This document shows, piece by piece, positions 17,737 to 26,300 of a stretch of 64,000 nt of DNA. The stretch is taken from positions 131,275-195,274 of the forward strand of contig CAZXMW010000002.1 in assembly GCA_964641415.1 (NCBI GenBank), read 5' to 3'. Within the stretch, counting starts at the first letter, position 1. Each line of letters opens with the position of its first letter. The notes below the pieces were generated by a model. It searched no databases, was not told where the DNA came from, and worked only from the letters and a program-made list of their open reading frames with translations. Made by a program: the position numbers and the translations under genes. The DNA comes from JAHECW01 sp964641415. Lineage in GTDB: Bacteria > Acidobacteriota > Thermoanaerobaculia > Thermoanaerobaculales > Sulfomarinibacteraceae.

Positions 17737-17849
17737 GGCGCCTGACCCTCACGGGAGATCAGCCGGAGGTCGCGCAGGTCGCTCGAGCCGTCGATCTCGT
17801 CGTCGATCGGGCCCACCACCGACAGCTCGGCGCGATCGCACTCGCTCAT
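17733..17849 (-). CDS. Small 38-residue acidic protein coupled to the HEAGH peptidase
   Basis: A short open frame, MSECDRAELSVVGP at the start and ISREGQAP at the end, whose TGA overlaps the peptidase GTG start by 4 bases. It has no ribosome site; a TATACT box (17858-17863 on this strand) sits about 8 bases before the ATG, so the transcript could be leaderless. It may be a real small protein or simply a translational lead-in for the peptidase. Confidence 0.5.
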   Translation of the reverse strand: MSECDRAELSVVGPIDDEIDGSSDLRDLRLISREGQAP

Positions 17850-18044
17850 GGCTCGAGAGTATAGCCGCGTTCCCCCGGGCGTCCGCGTCCGGAGGAGGCG
17901 GGTGTTTCAGGAACCGCGACAGCGACAGCCGCCACGGTCCGAGACACCCGGAGGGACAGCGCCAACGAGCAGCATCAGCCTCAGACCGCTGCTGTCCGAA
18001 TCGCTCCAGACCCGAGCCACGGTCCCTCCGGGACGGACTCGGAC

Positions 18045-19034
18045 CTACACGAGATCCGCGTCGGCCATGGTCAGGTAGACGCGCCCGTCGAGGTCGGTGA
18101 CGTCGAGCTCGGGGTCGAAACCGCGCGCCACCATCACCAGCCGGCCGGGCACTTCGCTCGCCTCGAAGCCGCGCGCGACCAGCCGCTTTTCGCCCTCCGG
18201 GTCGCCGTTGAGCCAGAGCTCCTCGATTTCGGCGCCGTGCTCGGCGGCGAGCTTCGTCGACAGATGGTTGACGAGCTCCAGCGCTCCGGGGTGTCGGTGG
18301 TCCCAGAGCAGGTCGACCCAGCGGCACCGTCCCTGGTCGGTGCGGAAGGCGACAAAGCCGACCGGGATCCGGCCGAATCGCGGCAGCACCAGGAAACGGT
18401 GGTAGTGCACGGTCGGGTGGCCGGCGAGCCGGTGCAGCGCACGGTCGGCGTCGCGCACCGCCGCCACCGGGTAGTCGCGGCGAGCTCGATTCCACAGGGT
18501 GTCGAGGCGGGGCTCCCAGTCGGCCGCGAGCTCGGCCCGGTAGAGGCGCCGGCGCCAACCGGCCGAGCCTCTGCTCGGCGCGCGCGACAGGTAGCGGATG
18601 GGTTGCGGCTCGACGGCGTCATAGCCGAGCTGGAGCACGCCCAGACGGAGCGGCCGCGGGCTCGGGAAGCCGTACAGCAGGGCCGCCCGCCCCGACGCGC
18701 CGAAGGTCTCGAAGAACTCCTCGACGGTGCGCACCCAGACCCCTTTGCGGGTGAAGCCGCGGCGCGCCGCCCGAGTCGAGAACACATCGACGACCTGAGC
18801 CGCACTCCACTCACGGTCGTCGACGACGAAACGCAGCGGCATGCCGGCGTAGTGTGCCACCAGGTTGCCGTCGATCTCGGCGACCATGACCAACCGGCCG
18901 TCGGCTTGCGGCGGAAACTTCCACGCCCACTCGTCGAGACTCCGCGTGAGGTTGAACGCTTCGTTGAAGCCGTCGTTGATCACCTTCTCGTCGCCCGGAC
19001 GAAACCGTCGGATCACCAGCTCGGACTCGGTCAT
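18045..19034 (-). CDS. GNAT-family N-acetyltransferase-like protein
   Basis: A 329-residue protein with a GNAT-like N-terminal half (LVIRRFRPGDEKVINDGFNE; an acetyl-CoA-binding-type region DVFSTRAARRGFTRKGVW around 85-105) and a C-terminal half that looks like a second, degenerate GNAT domain. It is the last gene of the glycosyltransferase/ABC group, its ATG overlapping the GT2 stop by 4 bases. This suggests acetylation or aminoacylation of a surface glycan precursor. Substrate prediction is inference. Confidence 0.75.
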   Translation of the reverse strand: MTESELVIRRFRPGDEKVINDGFNEAFNLTRSLDEWAWKFPPQADGRLVMVAEIDGNLVAHYAGMPLRFVVDDREWSAAQVVDVFSTRAARRGFTRKGVWVRTVEEFFETFGASGRAALLYGFPSPRPLRLGVLQLGYDAVEPQPIRYLSRAPSRGSAGWRRRLYRAELAADWEPRLDTLWNRARRDYPVAAVRDADRALHRLAGHPTVHYHRFLVLPRFGRIPVGFVAFRTDQGRCRWVDLLWDHRHPGALELVNHLSTKLAAEHGAEIEELWLNGDPEGEKRLVARGFEASEVPGRLVMVARGFDPELDVTDLDGRVYLTMADADLV

Positions 19035-20077
19035 GTCCGCCCCCACATCCACGATCCCAGCAACCGCCAGCGGCGCCCCGCACGGCGCGCCGCAACAGCG
19101 TACCAACGACCGCGCGCCGCAAGCTCGCGGGCGGCCGCAGGCGGGCGCGACACCGCGAGACAGCCCGCCGAGGGATCCATCGTCGGCACCGGCGACAGCA
19201 GCCACACCTCGGCGTCGACCTCGGGCAGCTCGGCCGGCCCTCCGACGGCGATGAAGCCCGCGTCCGACGTCCCGCCGAGCGGCGCCAGCCGGCCGAGCAG
19301 GCGGCGCATCCACCACGGGTAGGCGCGCGCGAAGAACCGTTCCCGCGACCGCTGCTCGACAGCGGCGCGATCCGGCCGCCGCGCGGTGGCGTGGCCCCAC
19401 CGATGCACGACTCGCGCCGCCGGCTGAATCGCCAGCCGCGCGCCGCTTCGCCGCGCCCTCCACAGCCAATCGGTCTCCTCGTAGTACAGGAAGTAGCCCT
19501 CGTCGAGAGGCCCGAGGCGGTTCGCGGTGTCCCGGCCGAGAGCCATGACCGGCCCGCGCAGCGACGGAACCGCCACCGGCGCGGAGGCGGTCCACAGCTG
19601 CCAGCCGGCGTCGAGCACTTTCTCGATGCCGCGCCGGGTCGGCCGGCGACGGCGCAGGGTACGGACGAGCTCCGCCCACGGGCCCGGGTCGTCGGGCGCG
19701 GGCAGAACAACCCGGCCGTCGTCGTCCCACAGAAGCTGCGGACCGACCACGTCGGCGTCAGAAACCGCCGCCTCGGCGAGCGCCGCGACGCTGCCGTCGA
19801 GAAAGCGGAGATCCGGGTTGGCGAGCACGAGCAGGTCGCCGGACGCCTCGGCGATGCCGGCGTTGAGACCCGCGGCATAGCCCCGATTCGGGCGTTGCAG
19901 CAGCACATCGGGCGCGCACGTCGCCACGGCGGCGACCTGTTCGGCGTCCTCGGACTGCTCGACCGCCACCACCTCGGCCTCGAACCCGGACGCGGCACAC
20001 CGGTCGCGGAAGCTTCTCAGACAGCGCGGCAGCACCTCCGACGAGTGATGGCAGACGACGACCAGCGACACCTTCAC
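19031..20077 (-). CDS. Family 2 glycosyltransferase
   Basis: A 348-residue GT-A enzyme. It opens with VSLVVVCHHSSEVL; NRGYAAGLNAGI and a VLANPDLRFL segment (DxD-like acidic site) follow, then an EGYFLYYEETDWLWRAR region with the catalytic-base ED/ET motif. It resembles rhamnosyltransferase-like GT2 proteins of O-antigen clusters. Start GTG 20077 is chosen over ATG 20092 because GGAGG lies 8 bases upstream and it overlaps the preceding stop as GTGA. No membrane anchor is visible. Confidence 0.88.
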   Translation of the reverse strand: MKVSLVVVCHHSSEVLPRCLRSFRDRCAASGFEAEVVAVEQSEDAEQVAAVATCAPDVLLQRPNRGYAAGLNAGIAEASGDLLVLANPDLRFLDGSVAALAEAAVSDADVVGPQLLWDDDGRVVLPAPDDPGPWAELVRTLRRRRPTRRGIEKVLDAGWQLWTASAPVAVPSLRGPVMALGRDTANRLGPLDEGYFLYYEETDWLWRARRSGARLAIQPAARVVHRWGHATARRPDRAAVEQRSRERFFARAYPWWMRRLLGRLAPLGGTSDAGFIAVGGPAELPEVDAEVWLLSPVPTMDPSAGCLAVSRPPAAARELAARGRWYAVAARRAGRRWRLLGSWMWGRT

Positions 20078-21108
20078 CCGGTCTGCCTCCATGCTCCCGA
20101 GACCGCCCAACGTGCGGCGTCGTCAAGCCGTTCTGCGACCTCGGCCTCTCTGAAGCGCCGGACGGCGCGAAGCCCGGCTCGGCGCCGGGCGCGCCAACGA
20201 CGCGGACGGGTCAGCAGCGTCTCGCCGGCCGCCGCCAGCGCGTCAACGTCGTCAAAGGGCACCAGCTCCGCCGCGCCGGCGGCGAAGGCGGCGTGGGACG
20301 GAATGTCCGATCCCACAACCGGCACGCCGCACGCCATCGCCTCGAGCACCGTCAGTCCGAACCCCTCCGACGCCCAGGACGGTGCGAGCATCAGGTCACA
20401 GCTTCTCAGCAGCGCCGGCACCCGGGACGGAGGAACGCGGCAGTGGAACTCGTCGGGCTCCACAACGGCCCGCTCCGCGGTTGACAGCGGCCACTGGGAC
20501 AGCCGGACGAGGACCGGATCGAGGCCGTGCTCGCGCATTCTCATCACCGCGCCCAGCGCCGTCGGGACGCCCTTCATGGTGAACTCGAAGGGGTGGGCGA
20601 CGACCACGCGCGGCCGCCGGGCCGGACCGAGCCTGGGCCGCGGACGCCAGCACGGCTCCAGAGCGGGCGTCACGACCCGGGACGACCGGCCGAACCGGTC
20701 CCGCAGCATGGCGGCCAGGTGCGGCGACACGGTCCAGGTCGGCAGATCGCGGGCGTAGGCGGCGAGGATCGCGGGGTGCTGGTCACGATTGTGATCGAGC
20801 GCAGCCTCGAAGCCCTGGCAGAAGTGCACCGCTCGACCGTCAGTGCGTGCGGCCGCCGGCGCCAGCGTCGTCCAGAAGGTCGCCACCGTGAGGTCGGCTG
20901 CCGGGAGTCCGACCGGCCCGAGATCGCTGTCGGGCCTGAAGTCGTCATCGGTGGGAAACCAGTCCGGACGTGGCCCGCGACTGACCACCGTCACCCGGTG
21001 GCCGAGCCGGCGCAGCAGGTCGGCGTGGTGGAGCACGACCTTGACGCCGCCGAACAGGGACGAGTCCTCGAGCAGGTAGGTGATGCGCAGCGGCGGCCGT
21101 CCGCTCAC
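20074..21108 (-). CDS. Family 4 glycosyltransferase
   Basis: A 344-residue GT-B enzyme. The N-terminal domain starts LRITYLLEDSSLFGGVKVV. The C-terminal donor domain has the SWASEGFGLTVLEAMACGVPVV motif, whose glutamates bind the sugar nucleotide. Start GTG 21108 overlaps the Wzt-like stop by 4 bases. An extended frame to 21207 would overlap that gene heavily and looks non-coding. Likely role: adding a sugar to the polymer that the neighbouring ABC exporter moves. Confidence 0.9.
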   Translation of the reverse strand: MSGRPPLRITYLLEDSSLFGGVKVVLHHADLLRRLGHRVTVVSRGPRPDWFPTDDDFRPDSDLGPVGLPAADLTVATFWTTLAPAAARTDGRAVHFCQGFEAALDHNRDQHPAILAAYARDLPTWTVSPHLAAMLRDRFGRSSRVVTPALEPCWRPRPRLGPARRPRVVVAHPFEFTMKGVPTALGAVMRMREHGLDPVLVRLSQWPLSTAERAVVEPDEFHCRVPPSRVPALLRSCDLMLAPSWASEGFGLTVLEAMACGVPVVGSDIPSHAAFAAGAAELVPFDDVDALAAAGETLLTRPRRWRARRRAGLRAVRRFREAEVAERLDDAARWAVSGAWRQTG

Positions 21109-22315
21109 CTGGATTCCCAGCTGTGCTCGAGGTCGATGAGGGACGGCGTCCACTCCGGCGGGGTGAAGCGGATCGCCTCGGTGACGATGACCTGGTCGTG
21201 GATACACAGGCCGCTCTCGTCGAGCAGGAAGCCGTAGACGTGGTAGGTCCCGGCGGCGATCGGGACCGACGGGAAGCGCAGCCGGACCCGATACCGCAGA
21301 TCGCCGGAAAACGGCTCGAGGCCGTCCCGTCGGGTCGACGCGGCGAGCACGCAGCGACCGTCCAGGGTGTCGAGGGTCACCGCAACGTGGAAGCGCTCGG
21401 CGGCATCGGCACTGGTGAGCTCGACGTCGACGACGAGCTCGTCATCGCGATCGAGCTCGAGGGGCCGCTCGCGCCCGTCGCCGCCGGGCGCGACCATGGT
21501 GATCCGACCGATGCGACGACCGCCGCCGCTCGGCCTTTGTTCGACCGGGTCATGACCGATTCGGCGTGAGTCCCGGGCCTGGATGTGGGACTCGTAGGCC
21601 TCGACGACCGGCAGTGCCGAGCCCTCGCGCTCGACGCGGCCGTGGTCGATCCACAGGGCGCGCTCGCAGAACAGGGTGACGAAGTACATCGCGTGCGAGC
21701 AGAACAGGATGGTGGTCCCGCGATCCTTGATTTCGCGGATCCGGTCGATGCACTTCTTCTGGAAGTAGCCGTCGCCCACCGCCAGCGCCTCGTCGACCAC
21801 CAGAACGTCCGGGTCGACGTGGGTCGCGACCGCGAAGGCGAGGCGCATGGCCATCCCCGTCGAGTAGCTCTTGACCGGGTGGTCGACGAAGTCGCCGAGC
21901 TCGGCGAAGGCGAAGATCGGCTCAAGCCGGGAGGTCATGTCGTCGCTGTCGAGGCCCATCAGGGCGCCGTACAGAACCGCGTTGTCGCGGCCGGAAAACT
22001 CGGGGTGGAAGGCGGCGCCGAGCTCGAGAATCGCGGCCACGGTGCCGGTTGTCGCAATCTCGCCGGCGGTCGGAACGGTGGTCCCGGCGACGATCTTCAT
22101 CAGGGTCGACTTGCCGGCGCCGTTGTCGCCGATGATGCCCATGGCCTCGCCCGGTGCGACGTCGAAGCTGATCCCGTCGAGGGCCTGGACGTCGAGGTGG
22201 CGGCTGCGCCAGCCGACGATCCGCTTGATCCGTTCGGTAGGTGACGCGTAGACCCGGTACCACTTGTGGACGTCGCGCACCCGAACCGCCGGTATTTCGG
22301 CCCTCAAAGCCATGG
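21105..22315 (-). CDS. Wzt-like ABC exporter ATPase with C-terminal substrate domain
   Basis: A 403-residue ABC ATPase of the polysaccharide/O-antigen exporter class. Walker A is GDNGAGKST, the signature YSTGMAMRLAFA, Walker B DVLVVDEALAVGD and the H-loop FCSHAM. After about residue 255 a beta-rich C-terminal domain follows, as in Wzt proteins that recognise the modified glycan end. Start ATG 22315 is preferred over an upstream ATG at 22340. No permease gene adjoins it; the only ABC-2 permease in the window is at 32824-33660. Confidence 0.92.
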
Positions 22316-22414
22316 TGGAGCGAAAGATACCACAGCGCAACCGGGGGCGCCTCGGCTCGCCGCAAGCGATGTCAACACCTTGTAACTCGAATCGGGGGGA
22401 CGCGAATTCACCCC

Positions 22415-22420
22415 TATAAT
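22415..22420 (+). promoter_or_regulatory. -10 box TATAAT upstream of the LolA-like gene
   Basis: A perfect TATAAT about 52 bases before the start codon; the expected start is near 22427. The 17-base-spaced -35 position is G-rich and not consensus, so an activator or another -35 arrangement may be needed. Confidence 0.5.
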
Positions 22421-22471
22421 GCCGTCCATCGAACGCCGGGGCCGCGACCCGCCCCGACCAAGGAGAGCCAC

Positions 22472-23293
22472 ATGATCCGACGACTCACCACATTGCTGCT
22501 GGTCGCCGCGACCGCGGCCGGGGCGAGCGCAGCCACCGCCGACGTCCCGACCGCCGAAGCCCTCATCGACAGCGCCATCGCGACCACCGAGGTCGGCTCG
22601 AGCATGGCCGCGCACGACATGCTCCGGGCCGCGATCCGGCAGGAGGAGACCACCTCGGACGGCACGTCGAACGTCGCCGAGATGACCGCCGTGTACCACG
22701 GCGAGCGGCTTGAGAGCATTCGTCTCGAGCTCGGGCAGGGCATCAGCCTCGTCCTCGACGGCGCGACCTCGTGGGCCATGCGCCGCGGCCAGCTCGACAG
22801 CCGCGTGCTGGCGCCCCGCATGGCCGCCGGCACCACTCGTCAGATTCTCTTTCCGCTGCTGCTGCCGTTGTCGCTGCGGATGTCCGGAGTGACGCCCGGA
22901 TCGGTCAGCGAGGGCGCCTTCGACAACGAGCCGGCGTGGGTGCTGTCGGTCGGGTTCGACAAGGACTTCTTCGTCGCACCGTCCATGGACACGACCTGGA
23001 GGGTCTACTTCAGCCGCGACGACAGCTCTGTTCTCGGCGCCGAGTTCCTGCCGCCCGAGGAGGTCCGCTCGGTGCGGGAGGAGGGCGTGCGGTACCGGAT
23101 CCTCAAACGCACCGATGTCGACGGGCTGCTGCTCCCGGCCCAGGTGCTGCTCGACGGCATCGACGTCAACGGGCTGCCGACCGGCCACGTCCGGGTCACC
23201 AGAATCGACACCGCGACCGTCGGCCCCTACGACCGGTCGATCTTCATCCACCCCGACGAGCAGGCCCGGATCGACGCCGGCGACATCGACTGA
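22472..23293 (+). CDS. LolA-like/outer-membrane lipoprotein-sorting-type secreted protein
   Basis: A 273-residue exported protein: signal peptide (LTTLLLVAATAAGASAATA), then a beta-rich domain whose organisation (YHGERLESIRLEL, ATSWAMRRG, FFVAPSMDTTWRVYFSRDDSSV and so on) recalls the LolA/LolB half-barrel. Such proteins bind lipid or lipid-modified cargo in the periplasm; the ligand is not shown. It starts at ATG 22472 with AAGGAG eight bases upstream. A monocistronic unit flanked by a TATAAT box and a 40-base palindrome. Confidence 0.65.
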   Translation: MIRRLTTLLLVAATAAGASAATADVPTAEALIDSAIATTEVGSSMAAHDMLRAAIRQEETTSDGTSNVAEMTAVYHGERLESIRLELGQGISLVLDGATSWAMRRGQLDSRVLAPRMAAGTTRQILFPLLLPLSLRMSGVTPGSVSEGAFDNEPAWVLSVGFDKDFFVAPSMDTTWRVYFSRDDSSVLGAEFLPPEEVRSVREEGVRYRILKRTDVDGLLLPAQVLLDGIDVNGLPTGHVRVTRIDTATVGPYDRSIFIHPDEQARIDAGDID

Positions 23294-23312
23294 GCGGGCG
23301 CCGGCCCGAACA

Positions 23313-23352
23313 CCGCGATCACGGGCGGCCCGCGGGCCGCCCGTGATCGCGG
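23313..23352. terminator. Perfect 40-bp palindrome between convergent genes
   Basis: The 20-base arms (23313-23332 and 23333-23352) are exact reverse complements with no loop. It lies between the 3' ends of the LolA-like gene and the giant secreted protein gene, so it probably serves as a bidirectional terminator or transcription barrier. It has no T tract on either side. Confidence 0.7.
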
Positions 23353-23365
23353 ACTCGGGAAGCGG

Positions 23366-26300
23366 TCAGTTGGTCAGACCGGTGGCGAAGGTCGCCGGGA
23401 TCAGAATCGGATCCTGGGTCTGATTGTCGACCTGCGATCCGTAGGCTGCCACCGGACCGCCCGACAGCACCTTGATTTCAATCGAACCGTCCATGTCGCG
23501 GTCGCCGATGTAGGCAACGTTGAAGACGTTGTCCTGCAGCAGGACGCCCGGCCCGATCTGGAGGTTGTGGATCCGACCGACCCTCTGGCCCGAGGTGTCG
23601 TAGATGTTGATGTCGACGGCCGCCGTGTCGGTCGTGCTGGTGTTGAGGACACCGACGTTGGTCCGGAACCCGGTCTGGTTGTCCGACGAGTTCGACACGC
23701 CGGTGATGAAGGCGGAGGCGCCCTCGTGGATCAGGTCGGCCTGGCCGAAGACCTTGAGGTTCTGGCCGAAGGTGCCGCCGAAGCCGTCGACGTTGTAGGT
23801 CTTGGCGACGATCTGAGGCGCCGGCGAGCCGTCGATACCGCGCACCACGAAGTAGCCCTTGGACTCGACTCCCGACGGCAGCATGGTCTCGCCGAGCACA
23901 TTGGCGAAGAACATCGCGTTGGCCGAGCCGATGTCGAGGCGCATGACCGGGGTGAAGCCGATCTGGGCGTTCTCGGGCGAGAAGTACTCGACCCGCGCCG
24001 CCATCGTATCGAGGGAGTGGTTGAAGAAGGTGATGTCGGACTGCCAGAACGAGTCGTTGGCCCCCGGCAGGAAGGCCAGACCGGGAACCCAGAACGTCGA
24101 GTCGCTCTGCCCGACGGCCTCGACGTGGACCGGATCGCCGGTGGCGTTGTCGATGATCGACGCGCTGACCGTCACATCATGGTCGTTGGTGAAGACATAG
24201 AGCGAGAAGATGTTGAGGTCGGACAACACGCCGGCCTGATCGGCGATGCGGACGATCTGACGGGTGCTCTGGGGCAGCACCGCCACCTCGACGGGATCGC
24301 CGACGATCTCGCCGGCGTCGTTCATGACTCGAATCACCACGCCGCCCGCATACTTGTCGGACAGGTTGGCCAGGCTGAGGTTGGTCCGGTAGTACAGGTT
24401 CTCCGCGAGACCGGTGAGCAGCAGGAAGCCGTCGGTGTTGGGCTGGACCGGCACCGCGCGGACGAACTGACCGAAGGTCCCGTCCGGGGTGTCGTTGAAG
24501 GTGCGGGACATGATGAGCGGCGTGACCTCGGTCTCCTGACCGAAGACGAAGCGCAGCGAGCCCTTGTTGTCGTCGCCCTGAATTCCGGGAATCGAGTTGA
24601 CGATGTCGTCGAAGACCCGGGTTCCCCTGCGCTCGAGAACGAACTCGATCCCCGGTACGACCCCCTGGTTGTTGTTGGTCTCCTCGGGCAGGAACTCGAT
24701 GAGCACGTCGACCGGATCGCTGCCCGGGTTGAAGATCCGCAGGTCGGTCTTCCACATGGTCTGGTTGAGGCCCGGGGTGTGGACCGCAGACGGCACAAGG
24801 AAGACGTCCGGTTCGGGCTCGGGCACGTCGATGATCTCCAGCGTGCTTGTCGTGCTGTCCGACCCGGCGCAGTTGGAGGCGATGAGCTCGACGTCGTAGA
24901 AGCCCGGATCGGTGAAGACGTGGGTGAAGTCCTGCTCGGTGCTGGTGACGATGACCTGCGAGCCCTTGCGCACGGTCCACAGCCACTCGGTCGGCGCGGT
25001 ATCACCACCGCCGCCGCCACCACCACCACCGCCGCCGCCACCGCCACCGCCACCGCCACCGCCGCCGCCGCCGAGCTGGAAGATGCTGTGGGTCTGGTTC
25101 TGGACCGAGATCGAGCCGCTGCGGTCGCCGCCGGTGTTCTCGGCGACGTCATAGCTGACGCTGCCGCTGCCGGTGCCGCTGGCCCCCGCGGTGATGGTCA
25201 CCCAGGGGTTGCCGGTGGATGACGTCCAGGCGCAACCGGCCTGGGTGTTGACGTCGAAGGTCATGTTGCCCCCCGCCGCCGGGAAGTTCCAGTTCGGCGG
25301 GTTCAGGGTGTAGGTGCAGGTCGGAACCCCGCCGCAGCTGCCGGAGTCCTGGACCGTGACCGTGCGCGAGGTCGAGCCGAGAACCGACCCGGTATCCGGG
25401 TCCTTGACGGTCACCGACACGGTCTTGTCGCCCGCCGAGGCGAACTCGAAGCCGATGGTGTGGCAGTCGCCGAAGAACGGCGTACAGACCTGGATCTGGG
25501 GGTTTCCGGCGCAGCCGCTCTCGCCGAAGTCCCACTCGGCGCGAAGGTCGCCGGTGTGGCCGGTGATGATGAAGGTCACCAGCTCGCCGATCTCCGGGCT
25601 GGTCGGGCTCCAATTGAGCCCGGTCGCCGCGAGCTTGAGCTCGTCGCCGCCCGAGGTGTCGGTGAAGGTCACGACCTCGTCCTCGAGGGCCGGGCTCGGG
25701 CTGATGGTGAACGACGCCGTCGGCGGCCCGTCCTTGCCGCAGAACGGCGGGCACTCGCCGCTGTTCTGGACCGTCAGGCTCTTGGTCTGCGGTCCGGTGG
25801 TGGTCTCCATGGTGATCAGCTTGACCCCGGGGTCGGCCCAGGCCCACTCGATCTCGTTGCACTCGCCGGCGGCGCCCGAGCAGGTGACGACCGGGGGATC
25901 GCCCTGGCAGCTCGGCGAGGTGAAGCTCCAGCTTTCGACCTCGAGTCGGGGATCGGTGGTGAAGGTCACGGTCTCACCGATCTCGGGCGACCAGATGTCG
26001 AAGTCGAAGTTCACCGGGATGAACGGGTGGTTCTGGACCACCGTGAAGTCGTCCGAGAAACCGCCGGCGCCGGTGACCGAGATCGTACCCTCGCGCTGGT
26101 GCGGGGTTTCGTTCTCGGCGACGACGAAGCTCACCGATCCCGAACCGGCGCCGCTCGGGGACGACACGAAGATCCAGCCGTCGGGCGTCGACGCCTGCCA
26201 GCTGCAGCTCTCATCCGACGCGTTGATGTTGAAGCTGCCGCTGCCGCCGGCCGGCTCGAAGACCGCCTGGTGGTTGCCGAGGTTGAAGTTGCACACCACG

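Noticed and set aside
25004..25072. CRISPR-like array suspected from regular GGT/GGC repeats
   Set aside because: It is a pure glycine-codon tract inside an open reading frame with no spacers. No CRISPR array was found anywhere in the window.
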